This document shows, piece after piece, positions 37,945 to 47,095 of a stretch of 64,000 bases of DNA. The position numbers and the translations under genes are program-made. The DNA is from Bacteroidales bacterium. Lineage in GTDB: Bacteria > Bacteroidota > Bacteroidia > Bacteroidales > GCA-2748055. The notes under the pieces are model-generated. The model searched no databases. It was not told where the DNA came from and saw only the letters and a program-made list of their open reading frames with translations. The stretch covers positions 105,396 to 169,395 of the forward strand of contig JAGLOO010000011.1 of NCBI GenBank assembly GCA_023138875.1, written 5' to 3'. How positions within the stretch are numbered: position 1 is the first letter of the stretch; each line of letters opens with the position of its first letter.

Positions 37945-39303
37945 ATGTCTGTTCTTAAGAGTGTCAATCCGTATAACCCCTCCAGGATCGTGAATTATCC
38001 TCAGGTTACCGATATGAACCTGGTGGTGCTTTTGGGAAGGGCAAGGACAGCCTTTAAGACCTTCAGAAACACATCTTTTAAATACAGGGAACAGCTGATG
38101 ATGCGGGTTGGTTCCATCCTCAGGGACCGCAGCAGGGAATTTGCAGAATTGATTACCCGGGAAATGGGTAAGCCGGTGAATGAAGCAGAGGCTGAGGTCA
38201 GGAAATGTGCATGGGTTTGTGAGTTTTACGCTGAACATGCAGAGGAATTCCTGGAGAGGAGGATTGTGGAAACTGAAGCGGAAGAAAGCCAGGTAATTTA
38301 CCAGCCACTCGGACCAATCCTGGCCATCATGCCCTGGAATTTCCCATTCTGGCAGGTATTCCGGTTTGCGGCTCCCTCCCTGATGGCTGGCAATACGGCG
38401 CTGTTGAAGCATGCATCCAATGTACAGGGTTGTGCCCAGGCCATCGAGGAGATCTTCACAAAAGCGGGGAGCGAAGTGGGCGTTTTTCAGAACCTGGCCA
38501 TCAGTTCAGACCGTGTCGCCGGCGTGGTGGCTCATGAATACATCAAAGCGATAACACTAACAGGAAGTGAAACAGCCGGCATTGCGGTAGCATCAGAGGC
38601 TGGCAGACACCTGAAAAAGTGTGTACTGGAGCTGGGTGGGAACAATGCATTTGTAGTATTAAATGATGCAAACCAGGAGCTGGCTCTGAATATTGCCCTG
38701 TCGGCAAGATTGCAAAACGCGGGACAGAGCTGCATTGCAGCTAAACGTTTTATCCTGGAATCGTGGATCGCTGAAGACTTTGTTCCTCAACTTATGAAAC
38801 GTGTCGGACAACTTGTGGTTGGAGATCCCATGGAGGAGGAGACTGATATTGGCCCGCTTTCATCAGTAAAGCAGGCAGAGGAGGTGGAGAAGCAGGTAAA
38901 AGACTCGGTGGAGAAGGGTGCGAAATTGATTACCGGTGGTCACCGAAATGGTGCTTTTTATGAGCCCACCATCATCACAGGTGTGCAGCCCGGGATGCGG
39001 GTGTTTGATGAAGAGGTATTCGGACCGGTTTTTGCCGTTCTGGAGGCAGACTCGCCAGAGCATGCACTGGAGCTGTCCAACCAGTCCAGGTTCGGCCTGG
39101 GCCTTCAGGTTTTTACCCAATCTGAAAGTTCAGCTCAATTATTTATAGCAGGGGCTGATGAGGGGGCGGTGTTTATCAATGCCATGGTAAAATCGGATCC
39201 CAGGTTACCCTTTGGAGGGGTGAAGAACTCGGGATATGGCAGAGAGCTTTCTGTGGAAGGTATCCGGGAATTTGTAAACATTAAAACAATCTGGATAGAT
39301 TAG
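37945..39303 (+). CDS. NAD(P)-dependent aldehyde dehydrogenase (succinate-semialdehyde dehydrogenase-like)
   Basis: A 452-residue ALDH-superfamily enzyme, about the length of the short succinate-semialdehyde dehydrogenases (Sad/GabD type). The oxyanion region 'PWNFPFWQVFR', the coenzyme/glutamate motif 'VLELGGNNAFVVL' (E229) and the catalytic cysteine C263 in 'LQNAGQSCIAAKRFI' are all present, as is 'PFGGVKNSGYGRELSVEGI'. It oxidises an aldehyde to the acid with NAD(P). It diverges from the DUF418 gene and is followed 36 bases later by a peptidase gene; no metabolic partner is adjacent, so the natural aldehyde is uncertain. Confidence 0.94.
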   Translation: MSVLKSVNPYNPSRIVNYPQVTDMNLVVLLGRARTAFKTFRNTSFKYREQLMMRVGSILRDRSREFAELITREMGKPVNEAEAEVRKCAWVCEFYAEHAEEFLERRIVETEAEESQVIYQPLGPILAIMPWNFPFWQVFRFAAPSLMAGNTALLKHASNVQGCAQAIEEIFTKAGSEVGVFQNLAISSDRVAGVVAHEYIKAITLTGSETAGIAVASEAGRHLKKCVLELGGNNAFVVLNDANQELALNIALSARLQNAGQSCIAAKRFILESWIAEDFVPQLMKRVGQLVVGDPMEEETDIGPLSSVKQAEEVEKQVKDSVEKGAKLITGGHRNGAFYEPTIITGVQPGMRVFDEEVFGPVFAVLEADSPEHALELSNQSRFGLGLQVFTQSESSAQLFIAGADEGAVFINAMVKSDPRLPFGGVKNSGYGRELSVEGIREFVNIKTIWID

Positions 39304-39339
39304 GGGCGGATGCACTGTCAGAGAATAAATTATTAACAC

Positions 39340-41967
39340 ATGAAACGAACACTATTTGTCGCAGCGATGCTGTTTTCCCTGATGGGTTTAGTGGCACAGA
39401 GTGGATTATATACAAAACCAGCAGATTATTTTGGATTTGAACCTGGGTCGGACCGGAACCTGTTTACCTACGAGCAGTTGATCGGGTACCTCCAGGAACT
39501 GGATAAAGAATCTCCCCGTGTCAAGCTGGAGGAAATAGGGACTTCACCTATGGGAAGGCCTATGTATATTGCATTTATCTCCAGTGAAGAGAATGTCAAT
39601 AACCTGGATACCCTTAAGGTTATTAACAGGGAGCTGGCGCTGAATGCAAAACTTGGTAAGGCTAAACTTGAAAAGATGACAAGTGTCGGAAAGGTTTTCG
39701 TGCTGGCTACCCTCTCCATGCATTCCGGGGAGGTGGGTCCTTCCCAATCGGCACCCCTCATTGCATATGACCTTGCCACCACAACCGATAAGAAAAAGCT
39801 GGAATGGCTCGACAATATGGTCTATATGATGGTTCCCTGTCACAATCCCGATGGGATGAACATGATCGTGGAGAATTATAAGAAACACGTGGGGACCAAG
39901 TATGAGGGTGCATCTCTGCCGCAGGTGTATCACAAATATGTGGGACATGACAATAACCGCGATTTTGTGATCCTTACCCAGGCTGATAACAGGGCCATTT
40001 CCCGCATATATAGCCAAATCTGGTTTCCCCAGGTGTTGGTAGAAAAACACCAGATGGGATCTACAGGAACACGGTATTTTGTCCCACCCAATCATGATCC
40101 CGTTGCAGAAAATGTACCGGCTGGAGTTTTTCACTGGGGGGGGATATTCGGACAGCACATGGCCACCGACATGACAGCCGAGGGCCTGGCCGGGGTATCT
40201 CAGCATTACCTCTTTGATGATTACTGGCCCGGATCCACCGAAACCTGTATCTGGAAGAATGTGATCGGATTCCTTACCGAGGCAGCCAGCACCCAAACGG
40301 CTACTCCCATCTTTATTGAGCCCACCGAGCTGTCTGTACACGGCAAAGGATTATCGGAATACAAGAAAAGCATCAACATGCTTCTACCCTGGGAGGGTGG
40401 ATGGTGGCACCTGGGTGACATCGTTGAATATGAGGTGGTTTCCACCATGTCGATCATCAAGACGGCTTCTCTTTACAGGGAGGATATCCTGAACTTCAGG
40501 AACAGAATGTGCAGGGATCAGGTGGAGAAAGGAAGAACAGAAGCCCCGTATTATTATATCATGCCTGAACATCAGCACGATGTGGGTGAGCTGGTTAACC
40601 TGGTCAACCTGATGAAGGAGCATGGTGTGGAGGTGTACGAACTGACCGAAGAACTTGTACTGGAAGGAAAACTTTTTAAATCGGGCGATGTGGTCATTCC
40701 CCTGGCTCAGCCGTACAGGGCTTTTATCAAAGAAGTTATGGAGACTCAGGAATTCCCGGAACGTCATTACACACCCGGCGGAGAGCTTATCAAACCCTAT
40801 GATATCACCAGCTGGTCGTTGCCACTTCACAGGTATGTTACGTCCCATGAAATCGACACCCGCAGCAAGGAGCTTGAAGGTAAGCTTAGTCTGATCGATG
40901 GGGAATACGACCTTTCGAATCCCATTGACATGGAAGTACATGCCATGGTGTTACCGGTTGCAAGCAATGAATCATTCAGGGCGGTATTCAAGGCATTGGA
41001 AGAGGGTCTGAGGGTGGAACGACTCAATGTGGATGTTGAGTTGAAAGCAGAGAAGTTTGAACATGGAAGTTTTATCGTTTACTATGATTCAAGAAAAAAG
41101 AGCGGCTGGGATGCAGTGCTGGATGAGGTTCCCTTTCAGCCTGGTTTAATTTCCAACAAACGGGCGCTGAATGCCGATCCGCTGGAAATGCCCCGTATTG
41201 CCCTGGTGGAGACCTATTTTCATGACATGGATGCGGGTTGGACCAGGTACCTGTTTGATACCTACCACATTCCATTCACAGTATTGCATCCCGATCAGTT
41301 CCCGGAAACCTCTCTTGCAGGGAAGTTTGATGTGATCATCATACCGGATACTGACAAATCCATCCTGATGACCGGTAAAAGGAAGTCAGGAGATTCATAT
41401 TATATGGGAAGTTATCATCCCGATTATATAAAAGGAATGGATAAAAAGGGATTTGAAAATCTGATGACCTTCAGCGATAAGGGAGGGATCGTCATTGCGT
41501 GGGGAAGGTCCACAAATCTTTTTGAAGGAATACTGAAAATCAAAGGGAAGGATTCCGAGGAGGAATTTCAGCTTCCATTCCGGGATATCTCATCCAATCT
41601 GGCCAAAGATGGTCTTTATGTCCCCGGAAGCCTTGTCAAGGTGAATGTGCTTGAAGACCACCCGCTGACTCTGGGAATGCCAGGCAGCATCGGTGTCTTC
41701 TCACGTGGGCGTCCGGTTTTCCGGACCTCGGTCCCCATATTTGATATGGACCGGCGTGTGATCGGTACATATCCTGAAAAGGATGTGTTAATGAGCGGGT
41801 ACAGCGCAAAAGACGAAAAGATGGGCAACAGGGCTGCTATGATCTGGATGAAGAAGGGGAAAGGTCAGTTTGTGTTCTACGGTTTCAATCCGCAATTCAG
41901 GGCATCTACCCAGGCCTCATATAAATTGCTGTTCAATGCCATATTGCTGGACAAATATACATTTTGA
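39340..41967 (+). CDS. Secreted M14-family zinc carboxypeptidase-like protein
   Basis: An 875-residue protein with a signal peptide (MKRTLFVAAMLFSLMGLVAQ) and an N-terminal M14 peptidase domain. Zinc-ligand motif H-x-x-E is H128-E131 in 'TLSMHSGEVGPSQS', and 'MMVPCHNPDGMNMIVENY' follows as in other M14 enzymes, with 'LVEKHQMGSTGTRYF' further on. The C-terminal ~450 residues include a segment resembling a class I glutamine-amidotransferase-like fold ('GGIVIAWGRSTNLFEGIL'), an arrangement common in long Bacteroidota M14 proteins. It probably acts in the periplasm on peptides. It is followed directly by a ChaN-like gene. Confidence 0.9.
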   Translation: MKRTLFVAAMLFSLMGLVAQSGLYTKPADYFGFEPGSDRNLFTYEQLIGYLQELDKESPRVKLEEIGTSPMGRPMYIAFISSEENVNNLDTLKVINRELALNAKLGKAKLEKMTSVGKVFVLATLSMHSGEVGPSQSAPLIAYDLATTTDKKKLEWLDNMVYMMVPCHNPDGMNMIVENYKKHVGTKYEGASLPQVYHKYVGHDNNRDFVILTQADNRAISRIYSQIWFPQVLVEKHQMGSTGTRYFVPPNHDPVAENVPAGVFHWGGIFGQHMATDMTAEGLAGVSQHYLFDDYWPGSTETCIWKNVIGFLTEAASTQTATPIFIEPTELSVHGKGLSEYKKSINMLLPWEGGWWHLGDIVEYEVVSTMSIIKTASLYREDILNFRNRMCRDQVEKGRTEAPYYYIMPEHQHDVGELVNLVNLMKEHGVEVYELTEELVLEGKLFKSGDVVIPLAQPYRAFIKEVMETQEFPERHYTPGGELIKPYDITSWSLPLHRYVTSHEIDTRSKELEGKLSLIDGEYDLSNPIDMEVHAMVLPVASNESFRAVFKALEEGLRVERLNVDVELKAEKFEHGSFIVYYDSRKKSGWDAVLDEVPFQPGLISNKRALNADPLEMPRIALVETYFHDMDAGWTRYLFDTYHIPFTVLHPDQFPETSLAGKFDVIIIPDTDKSILMTGKRKSGDSYYMGSYHPDYIKGMDKKGFENLMTFSDKGGIVIAWGRSTNLFEGILKIKGKDSEEEFQLPFRDISSNLAKDGLYVPGSLVKVNVLEDHPLTLGMPGSIGVFSRGRPVFRTSVPIFDMDRRVIGTYPEKDVLMSGYSAKDEKMGNRAAMIWMKKGKGQFVFYGFNPQFRASTQASYKLLFNAILLDKYTF

Positions 41968-41984
41968 ACATAAAATATCCGGTA

Positions 41985-42860
41985 ATGAAAAATATTCACA
42001 GTTGGCTCATGGTTGTTATTCTCATCTCCTTTCCATTGTCTCTATTTGCCCAGAAACCGGCATATGTACTTTTCAGGGAGGATGGGAAAAAGGTGAAGTA
42101 TGAAAAAATGGTGGAAGCTGCCTCCGGGGCAGATGTTGTGCTATTCGGCGAGCTTCATAACAATCCCATTGCCCACTGGCTTCAGCTTGAACTAACAAGG
42201 GACCTGCATGACAACAGGGGTGAAGACCTGGTCCTTGGAGCCGAAATGTTCGAGGCTGACAATCAGCTGATCATGGATGAGTACATGTCCGGATTGATCT
42301 CTGAAGCAAAATTCGAGGAGGAAGCCAGGTTATGGAAGAATTATAAGACGGATTACAAACCGCTGGTCCTGTTTGCAAAGGAACATGACCTGATGTTCGT
42401 TGCAACCAACATACCCAGGCGATATGCCAATTCGGTGCTCAAGCAGGGTATCTCAGTGCTGGATAGCCTGAGTGAGGAGGCAGAAGCATTCATTGCCCCG
42501 CTTCCCATAAAATATGATACATCGCTCAATTGCTACAATCGGCTGATCCATGGTGGAGAAATGACCGGTCGTCCGGGCAGTATCAACCTGGCCGATGCAC
42601 AGGCTGTCAAGGATGCTACCATGACACATTTTATTCAGGAGAACTGGAAGCCGGGGAGATTGTTCATCCACTATAACGGGGCTTACCATTCCGATCATTT
42701 TGAGAGCATGAACTGGTTCCTGCACCGGAACAACCAGAAGCTCAAGATCGTCACAATCTCCACAGTCTCTCAGGATGTACCGGATGAACTGGAAGAGGGA
42801 TCCATGGGGAAGGCGGACTTTATTATAGCCGTTCCTTCCTCCATGACAAAAACGCATTAA
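41985..42860 (+). CDS. ChaN-family (DUF399) secreted iron/heme-related protein
   Basis: A 291-residue protein with a signal peptide (MKNIHSWLMVVILISFPLSLFAQ). The family signature is 'GADVVLFGELHNNPIAHWLQ', and 'VLGAEMFEADNQ' and 'FIHYNGAYHSDHFESM' are also typical of ChaN, a heme-binding lipoprotein family with iron-regulated members. I start at the ATG at 41985; the TTG start in the track overlaps the peptidase stop. There is no lipobox here, so it is likely periplasmic rather than anchored. It is probably co-transcribed with the M14 peptidase (18-base gap). Confidence 0.86.
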   Translation: MKNIHSWLMVVILISFPLSLFAQKPAYVLFREDGKKVKYEKMVEAASGADVVLFGELHNNPIAHWLQLELTRDLHDNRGEDLVLGAEMFEADNQLIMDEYMSGLISEAKFEEEARLWKNYKTDYKPLVLFAKEHDLMFVATNIPRRYANSVLKQGISVLDSLSEEAEAFIAPLPIKYDTSLNCYNRLIHGGEMTGRPGSINLADAQAVKDATMTHFIQENWKPGRLFIHYNGAYHSDHFESMNWFLHRNNQKLKIVTISTVSQDVPDELEEGSMGKADFIIAVPSSMTKTH

Positions 42861-42883
42861 GAGTTAGTCAATTGGTCGAGTGG

Positions 42884-43654
42884 TTACTCAGGAAATACGA
42901 AATCGACCAGTTCCCAGATCTCTGCGCTGACTAATTTTCTGGTTTCATTTACTTTTTCGGAGACTTCGTCCCAGCTTTTATCGGGATGCACTATGGGGAG
43001 AAGATCCTCTCCCACTCCTCCAGTCAGTTGCTCCACAGTATTGAAACCATCGACGGCTGTGTATGTGGCCTGTCCTTCCTTGAAGGGCCAGAATGACCAG
43101 ACACCCCAGTGGGCTTTATACCCCCGCTTAATGGCCTCTTCATGAAGGGGCTTGAAAATATCCTCTTCCATCTTCACATACTCAGATTCCTGGCCTGGTT
43201 TCACCTTCATGTGGTTTATCACGATGTACTTTACTGGTCCGTTGTTTTCAGCCGAGAGTACCTCATGAACCACATCTGTGGCAACCAGGACCCTTGAATC
43301 TAATGTCTTTGCAAGGATCTCAGCATCCTCCCCATTCCAGAATTCATCGTAAAAACCCTCCGGGTTAGGAGTGAATGAGTGGGCCCAATCTTTGTACCAG
43401 TGAATGGTGACGTACTGGAATTCATCTCCGTAGCCTGCATAGCGGTTTCTCCACAATTGCCAGCCTACTGACAGACCATCCTCAATCCTTTTTTGATGGA
43501 TCTTTTTCCAGGCCTTCTCCACCTCCAGATAGGTGCTCTCAGATTCCTGAGTGACTTTCATATACTCGATTACAAGCGTTGTATTCTGAGCCAGAAGAGT
43601 ACAGGGAAGCGCTGCCAGTAGCAGAAAAGATAAAATTTTCATTACTGATTTCAT
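42884..43654 (-). CDS. Secreted protein with two tandem ferredoxin-like (ABM-type) domains, function unknown
   Basis: A 256-residue secreted protein; I start at MKSVMKILSFLLL, which gives a standard signal peptide, rather than 14 codons upstream. After the signal the protein looks internally duplicated: 'EYMKVTQESESTYLEVEKAW' in the first half matches 'NHMKVKPGQESEYVKMEEDI' in the second, and each is followed by a 'GWQLW'/'HWGVW' strand. This fits a pair of small alpha/beta dimeric-barrel domains. I do not recognise a named family or active site. It is monocistronic between the convergent ChaN gene and the MscS channel gene. Confidence 0.75.
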   Translation of the reverse strand: MKSVMKILSFLLLAALPCTLLAQNTTLVIEYMKVTQESESTYLEVEKAWKKIHQKRIEDGLSVGWQLWRNRYAGYGDEFQYVTIHWYKDWAHSFTPNPEGFYDEFWNGEDAEILAKTLDSRVLVATDVVHEVLSAENNGPVKYIVINHMKVKPGQESEYVKMEEDIFKPLHEEAIKRGYKAHWGVWSFWPFKEGQATYTAVDGFNTVEQLTGGVGEDLLPIVHPDKSWDEVSEKVNETRKLVSAEIWELVDFVFPE

Positions 43655-43778
43655 TGTGCTGGATTTAGATGAATATAAGTTATTATCGTACATCAAGTTA
43701 CGACATTATCTGAGCCACCGCGCAGATAAAGGCATGTTTAACAAACGTTTATGATTTTCAATGATTGTGCATTCAGGA

Positions 43779-44690
43779 CTAAAGGGGTGAATCATCCTTT
43801 TCGGCCGGCCGGGTGTAAAAGCGCTGGGTGGGGTAAGCGAATTCAATATCTTTTCTTTTTGCAAATGCCCTGAGTACATCCTCCCAGATCTCATGTTCGG
43901 TGACCCGGCGCTTGCGAGCATCGCAAATGTATCTCATGGTCAGCAGGATACCGCTCTCCTTTACAGATGTATAAACAATGGGGGTCAGGTACTGGTAAAA
44001 GATCATGTATTTTTTGCTGGCTTCAATGATCTTTCTTTCCGCATCAGCAGACAGATTTTCTGTATGTTCGCTGACGATGTTTTGCAGAAGATCCCTGGCC
44101 ATTCTCCAGTTGCTCTCGAAGGTAACCAGAACGGGCATTTCATTCCAGATAAATCTGAACCCTGCACTGTAATTGGCCTGGGTTTGGGTGAATACCGTCC
44201 CGTTGGGAATGTGGATGATCCTGCCGGTGCTCTGATCGGCATCCACCCAGTTACCGATCTCAAGAAGGGTGAACTGGAAAAGTCTGAGATCGATTACATC
44301 TCCTGCATGTTCACCGATCTGAACCCTGTCGCCCAGAGAAAAGGGTTTGCGTGCAAGAATAAATATCCAGCCTGCGATGTTAGTCAGCATATCTTTCAGG
44401 GCAATGGCAAGGCCTGCCGTGAGCAGACCCAGGAACGCACCAAACTGACCAATGGCCTTGATCCAGACACTGCCTATGAGGATGATCGTCAGGAAGCCAA
44501 CTGTAAACGAGACTGAACGCCTCCAGGTATACCTTGATTTGGGATCTTCAGTGAACCTCCAGACGATTTTCAGGATGGCAAACCGCATCGCGCCAAGCAC
44601 CACCATGATAACGATCGAATAAAGGATCTTGGTCTGGTTCTCGGGGCTTATTCCGATGGAATTCTTAAAAAAATCGGTCATCTGGTGCAT
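43779..44690 (-). CDS. Mechanosensitive ion channel (MscS family)
   Basis: A 303-residue MscS-type channel. Two or three N-terminal transmembrane helices ('IVIMVVLGAMRFAILKIVW', 'VGFLTIILIGSVWIK') lead to the pore helix 'LTAGLAIALKDMLTNIAGW'. The conserved beta-domain follows ('FSLGDRVQIGEHAGDVIDL', 'HIPNGTVFTQTQANY'). Such channels release solutes under hypo-osmotic shock; the short form here has no large periplasmic domain. An upstream ATG used in the track is followed by 'HQMTDFFKN', and a start two codons later is possible. Confidence 0.92.
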   Translation of the reverse strand: MHQMTDFFKNSIGISPENQTKILYSIVIMVVLGAMRFAILKIVWRFTEDPKSRYTWRRSVSFTVGFLTIILIGSVWIKAIGQFGAFLGLLTAGLAIALKDMLTNIAGWIFILARKPFSLGDRVQIGEHAGDVIDLRLFQFTLLEIGNWVDADQSTGRIIHIPNGTVFTQTQANYSAGFRFIWNEMPVLVTFESNWRMARDLLQNIVSEHTENLSADAERKIIEASKKYMIFYQYLTPIVYTSVKESGILLTMRYICDARKRRVTEHEIWEDVLRAFAKRKDIEFAYPTQRFYTRPAEKDDSPL

Positions 44691-44780
44691 GACAGGGGAT
44701 CATTGATCTTACCTAAAAATAGTGAATAATCTTCAAATACTCTCAGGATAACGCACAGATTATTAAAATGTTTATCCACC

Positions 44781-45761
44781 TTACATCCGTGCAAGGGCCA
44801 TGGTGGAGGCATGGAGGGAGATGGTAATGAACAGGTAGAGATTCCTGGAAGTGGCAGGTGAAAACCGCAGGAACCTGTATTTAATGGAACCGGCATGGCA
44901 GGATGAAACACAATCACCGCACAGGGTGCAGGTAAGTCCCGGTTTCCTGGCTGCAATATCAGACTTATTCAATGCATCGTATTTACAATAACGGGTGCAG
45001 ACCATGCAATCGGTACAGCTGTTGTTGTCAATATACATCCTGAATGGATTCACGAACCGGGTCAGGTTTACGATGGTACCAATGGGACAATAGGCAGTGC
45101 ACTGCACCATTCGTCTTTCTTTTCGGGATATCCACAGGATGATACCCAGCCCTGTAATCCCGAAACCGCCTGCCATAAGTGTAGCGGTTATTACGGGAGC
45201 TTTCATCCACCTGAGTATTATTGCAGCTGCTACCACCAGGATGATCACCGTGGACTTCAGTGCCCATTTGTTGCGGATGGGACCCTGCCGGGTTTTACCG
45301 TCTGCAGCCAGAGAATCAATAGCGCCAAAATAGCAGAGGTGGCTGCACCAGGCTGGTCCCGAGAGGATGACTGTACTCACAAACAGGATGGTCATTACCG
45401 ATAAGTGTCCTCTGTAAACGGGACCTGTAAGGATCATCATGGGAACAGGCAGGTGCAGATTCCCGGTCATCAGGAATGTATCAAATCCAAACAATCCCAG
45501 GATTAGCTGTGAGAAAAAGAGAATGGAAAAGGCAAACCAGGTATATTTTCTCCAGGACTGGACCTTTCGGGGATCCTGCATATTGTAAGCAACCAGCGCA
45601 CCATAAAAACCAATGAGTGCGATCTCAATCCATCCCCCTCCTTTCATCAAACGTTCAAGCAAGAGCATGGGATTGTCCACTTTTACCTGGACAAATGAGA
45701 GCAGGGAAACGGTGAAGAGAAATACCAGCAGGGGCAGTCTGAATGTTTTAAACCGGGTCAT
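44781..45761 (-). CDS. NapH/NosR-like polytopic 4Fe-4S membrane protein
   Basis: A 326-residue inner-membrane iron-sulfur protein. I start at MTRFKTFRLP (45761), which overlaps the cupin stop as TAATG; the track's longer start is inside the cupin gene. Five or six membrane helices carry the 'GPAWCSHLCYFGAID' and 'CTAYCPIGTIVNL' motifs typical of NapH/NosR/CcoG relatives. Two classic 4Fe-4S clusters follow ('CTDCMVCTRYCKYD' and 'CTLCGDCVSSCHAG'). It probably passes electrons between quinol and a periplasmic or cytoplasmic acceptor. It ends a three-gene operon with a cupin and a ferredoxin-type protein; the electron acceptor is not in the window. Confidence 0.9.
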   Translation of the reverse strand: MTRFKTFRLPLLVFLFTVSLLSFVQVKVDNPMLLLERLMKGGGWIEIALIGFYGALVAYNMQDPRKVQSWRKYTWFAFSILFFSQLILGLFGFDTFLMTGNLHLPVPMMILTGPVYRGHLSVMTILFVSTVILSGPAWCSHLCYFGAIDSLAADGKTRQGPIRNKWALKSTVIILVVAAAIILRWMKAPVITATLMAGGFGITGLGIILWISRKERRMVQCTAYCPIGTIVNLTRFVNPFRMYIDNNSCTDCMVCTRYCKYDALNKSDIAARKPGLTCTLCGDCVSSCHAGSIKYRFLRFSPATSRNLYLFITISLHASTMALARM

Positions 45762-46078
45762 TACGACTCCATGGTTTTGATGGCCAGCAGTTTTAGTGTT
45801 TCGTTTCCGCTGTTCTGCCACTCCCTCATCAGGCCTGGCCTGACAGCGATGGACTGATGTGCTTTCATATAAAACTCTTCATCCCCGATGATCAGGGTGC
45901 CTGTTCCATCCAATACGTAGAAGATGATCCGCCAATCATTGGCATGTTTCTCAATACATTCACCCGGTTTCAGGTCAAGCCGGATGATCTCATGATTACC
46001 GGCCTGGAACATAAGCCAGGCATCCTGCGGTATAGGCAATTTCCGGGCATTGCCCGTATCGGTCAGTTTCTGGTACAT
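45761..46078 (-). CDS. Small cupin-domain protein
   Basis: A 105-residue single-domain cupin. I start at MYQKLTDTG (46078), one base past the preceding stop, instead of at the ATG inside the upstream gene. The two cupin motifs are 'RLDLKPGECIEKHANDWRIIFYVLDGTGTL' in part and 'AVRPGLMREWQNSG', with a likely metal histidine in the first. It is translationally coupled on both sides (TAATATG upstream, TAATG downstream), so it is made together with the two Fe-S proteins. It may sense a small ligand or act as an accessory factor. Function is not known. Confidence 0.85.
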   Translation of the reverse strand: MYQKLTDTGNARKLPIPQDAWLMFQAGNHEIIRLDLKPGECIEKHANDWRIIFYVLDGTGTLIIGDEEFYMKAHQSIAVRPGLMREWQNSGNETLKLLAIKTMES

Positions 46079-46079
46079 A

Positions 46080-46988
46080 TTAGATCCACTCTTCCTGCAG
46101 GATTTCCCCTTCCACCCCAACGATCACCGATTTTATGGGTACCTTTCTTTCGGCGTGTCCTGCGGCGGTCTTAACCATTTGCAATAAACCACCGCAGCAG
46201 GGAACCTGCATCATCATCACCGTTAAGGTATTGATTTTTGCATCATCTATCAAAGATTTGATCTTGGAAACGTACGTTTCAAGGCCTGAATCCAGTTTTG
46301 GACAGGCAATGGCAAGGCTTTTTCCTTTCAGCCAGGTTGAGTGAAAGTTACCAAGCGAGAATGCCACACAATCTGCTGCCAGCACCAGATCTGACTGCTG
46401 GAAGTAGGAGGCGCCCGGGTTGATAAGGTGCATCTGCACCGGCCATTGCTTTAACTCCGAGGGCTGTTCACCCTGCACCTGGCTATTCAAAGTTAGCGAT
46501 CCTGCTGCCATAGCTACTGGCATAGCGGCTACCGATTGTGGATTGAAACTACGTGCTTCTGATCCCGGACAGCCACACGCCAGCTGTTCCTCCTCAGTAT
46601 TTGCATTGTGTACCCTGTTCATCACTTCATTTAAGTTAAATTCCAGTTCATTTTCGTGGTCTTTTAAAAATTGAACACCCTCCTTGAGGAACTCCATTTC
46701 ATTGTGTTCTTTCAGGTGCTGCAGGTGGGCAACCACGGTATTCTCACCCTTTTCCACCATGATCTCCATCACACTGGTTTCATTGTAGGGCTCAGCTTCC
46801 CTTTTTTCAATGGTAATGGCACCCTGTGGACAGTACCCCAGGCATGCCCCCAGTCCGTCGCACATAAGGTCACTAACGAGCCTTGCTTTTCCGTCGATCA
46901 TCTGCAGGGCTCCTTCGTGACAGTTGGGGATGCATTGTTCGCAGCCGTCACATAATTCTTCGTCGATTTTTACTACTTCACGCAACAT
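46080..46988 (-). CDS. Two-cluster ferredoxin-domain protein with extra C-terminal domain
   Basis: A 302-residue cytoplasmic iron-sulfur protein; I start at MLREVVKID (46988). The N-terminus carries two 4Fe-4S motifs ('CDGCEQCIPNCHEGAL' and 'CDGLGACLGYCPQGAI'). A middle segment has 'ACGCPGSEAR' and the C-terminal part ('LVLAADCVAFSLGNFHS', 'MMMQVPCCGGLLQMVKTAA') holds further conserved cysteines. I know such proteins as accessory Fe-S proteins of anaerobes but cannot name a function. It is the first gene of the Fe-S/cupin/NapH-like operon, and a Crp/Fnr-type palindrome lies upstream. Confidence 0.87.
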   Translation of the reverse strand: MLREVVKIDEELCDGCEQCIPNCHEGALQMIDGKARLVSDLMCDGLGACLGYCPQGAITIEKREAEPYNETSVMEIMVEKGENTVVAHLQHLKEHNEMEFLKEGVQFLKDHENELEFNLNEVMNRVHNANTEEEQLACGCPGSEARSFNPQSVAAMPVAMAAGSLTLNSQVQGEQPSELKQWPVQMHLINPGASYFQQSDLVLAADCVAFSLGNFHSTWLKGKSLAIACPKLDSGLETYVSKIKSLIDDAKINTLTVMMMQVPCCGGLLQMVKTAAGHAERKVPIKSVIVGVEGEILQEEWI

Positions 46989-47044
46989 AAGATAGAATGT
47001 TAGAATGTTGGTGCAAAGATGCAGGATAGTGTTGATTAAAATCG

Positions 47045-47058
47045 GTAACAAATGTTAC
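47045..47058. promoter_or_regulatory. Crp/Fnr-type palindrome GTAACA-AA-TGTTAC between divergent genes
   Basis: A perfect 6-bp inverted repeat with a 2-base centre lies in the 132-base divergent gap between the Fe-S operon and the VTC/DUF4956 operon. Its size and symmetry fit a Crp/Fnr-family operator. It sits about 57 bases from the start of the minus-strand operon and about 36 bases upstream of the plus-strand -7 element, so it could serve either side. A Crp/Fnr-type regulator is encoded 5.7 kb away (52771). Confidence 0.5.
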
Positions 47059-47087
47059 ATGGGGAAAAATTCCGGTAAGGTTTTTGC

Positions 47088-47095
47088 TATATTTG
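47088..47095 (+). promoter_or_regulatory. -7 element (TATATTTG) of the VTC/DUF4956 operon
   Basis: TATATTTG matches the Bacteroidota -7 consensus TAnnTTTG fully and lies 25 bases upstream of the start at 47121. No TTTG is found 19-21 bases further up, which suggests activator dependence; the palindrome at 47045-47058 is suitably placed. Confidence 0.45.

Noticed and set aside
39544-40341. 265-residue minus-strand ORF
   Set aside because: Shadow of the M14 peptidase; no domain or plausible start.
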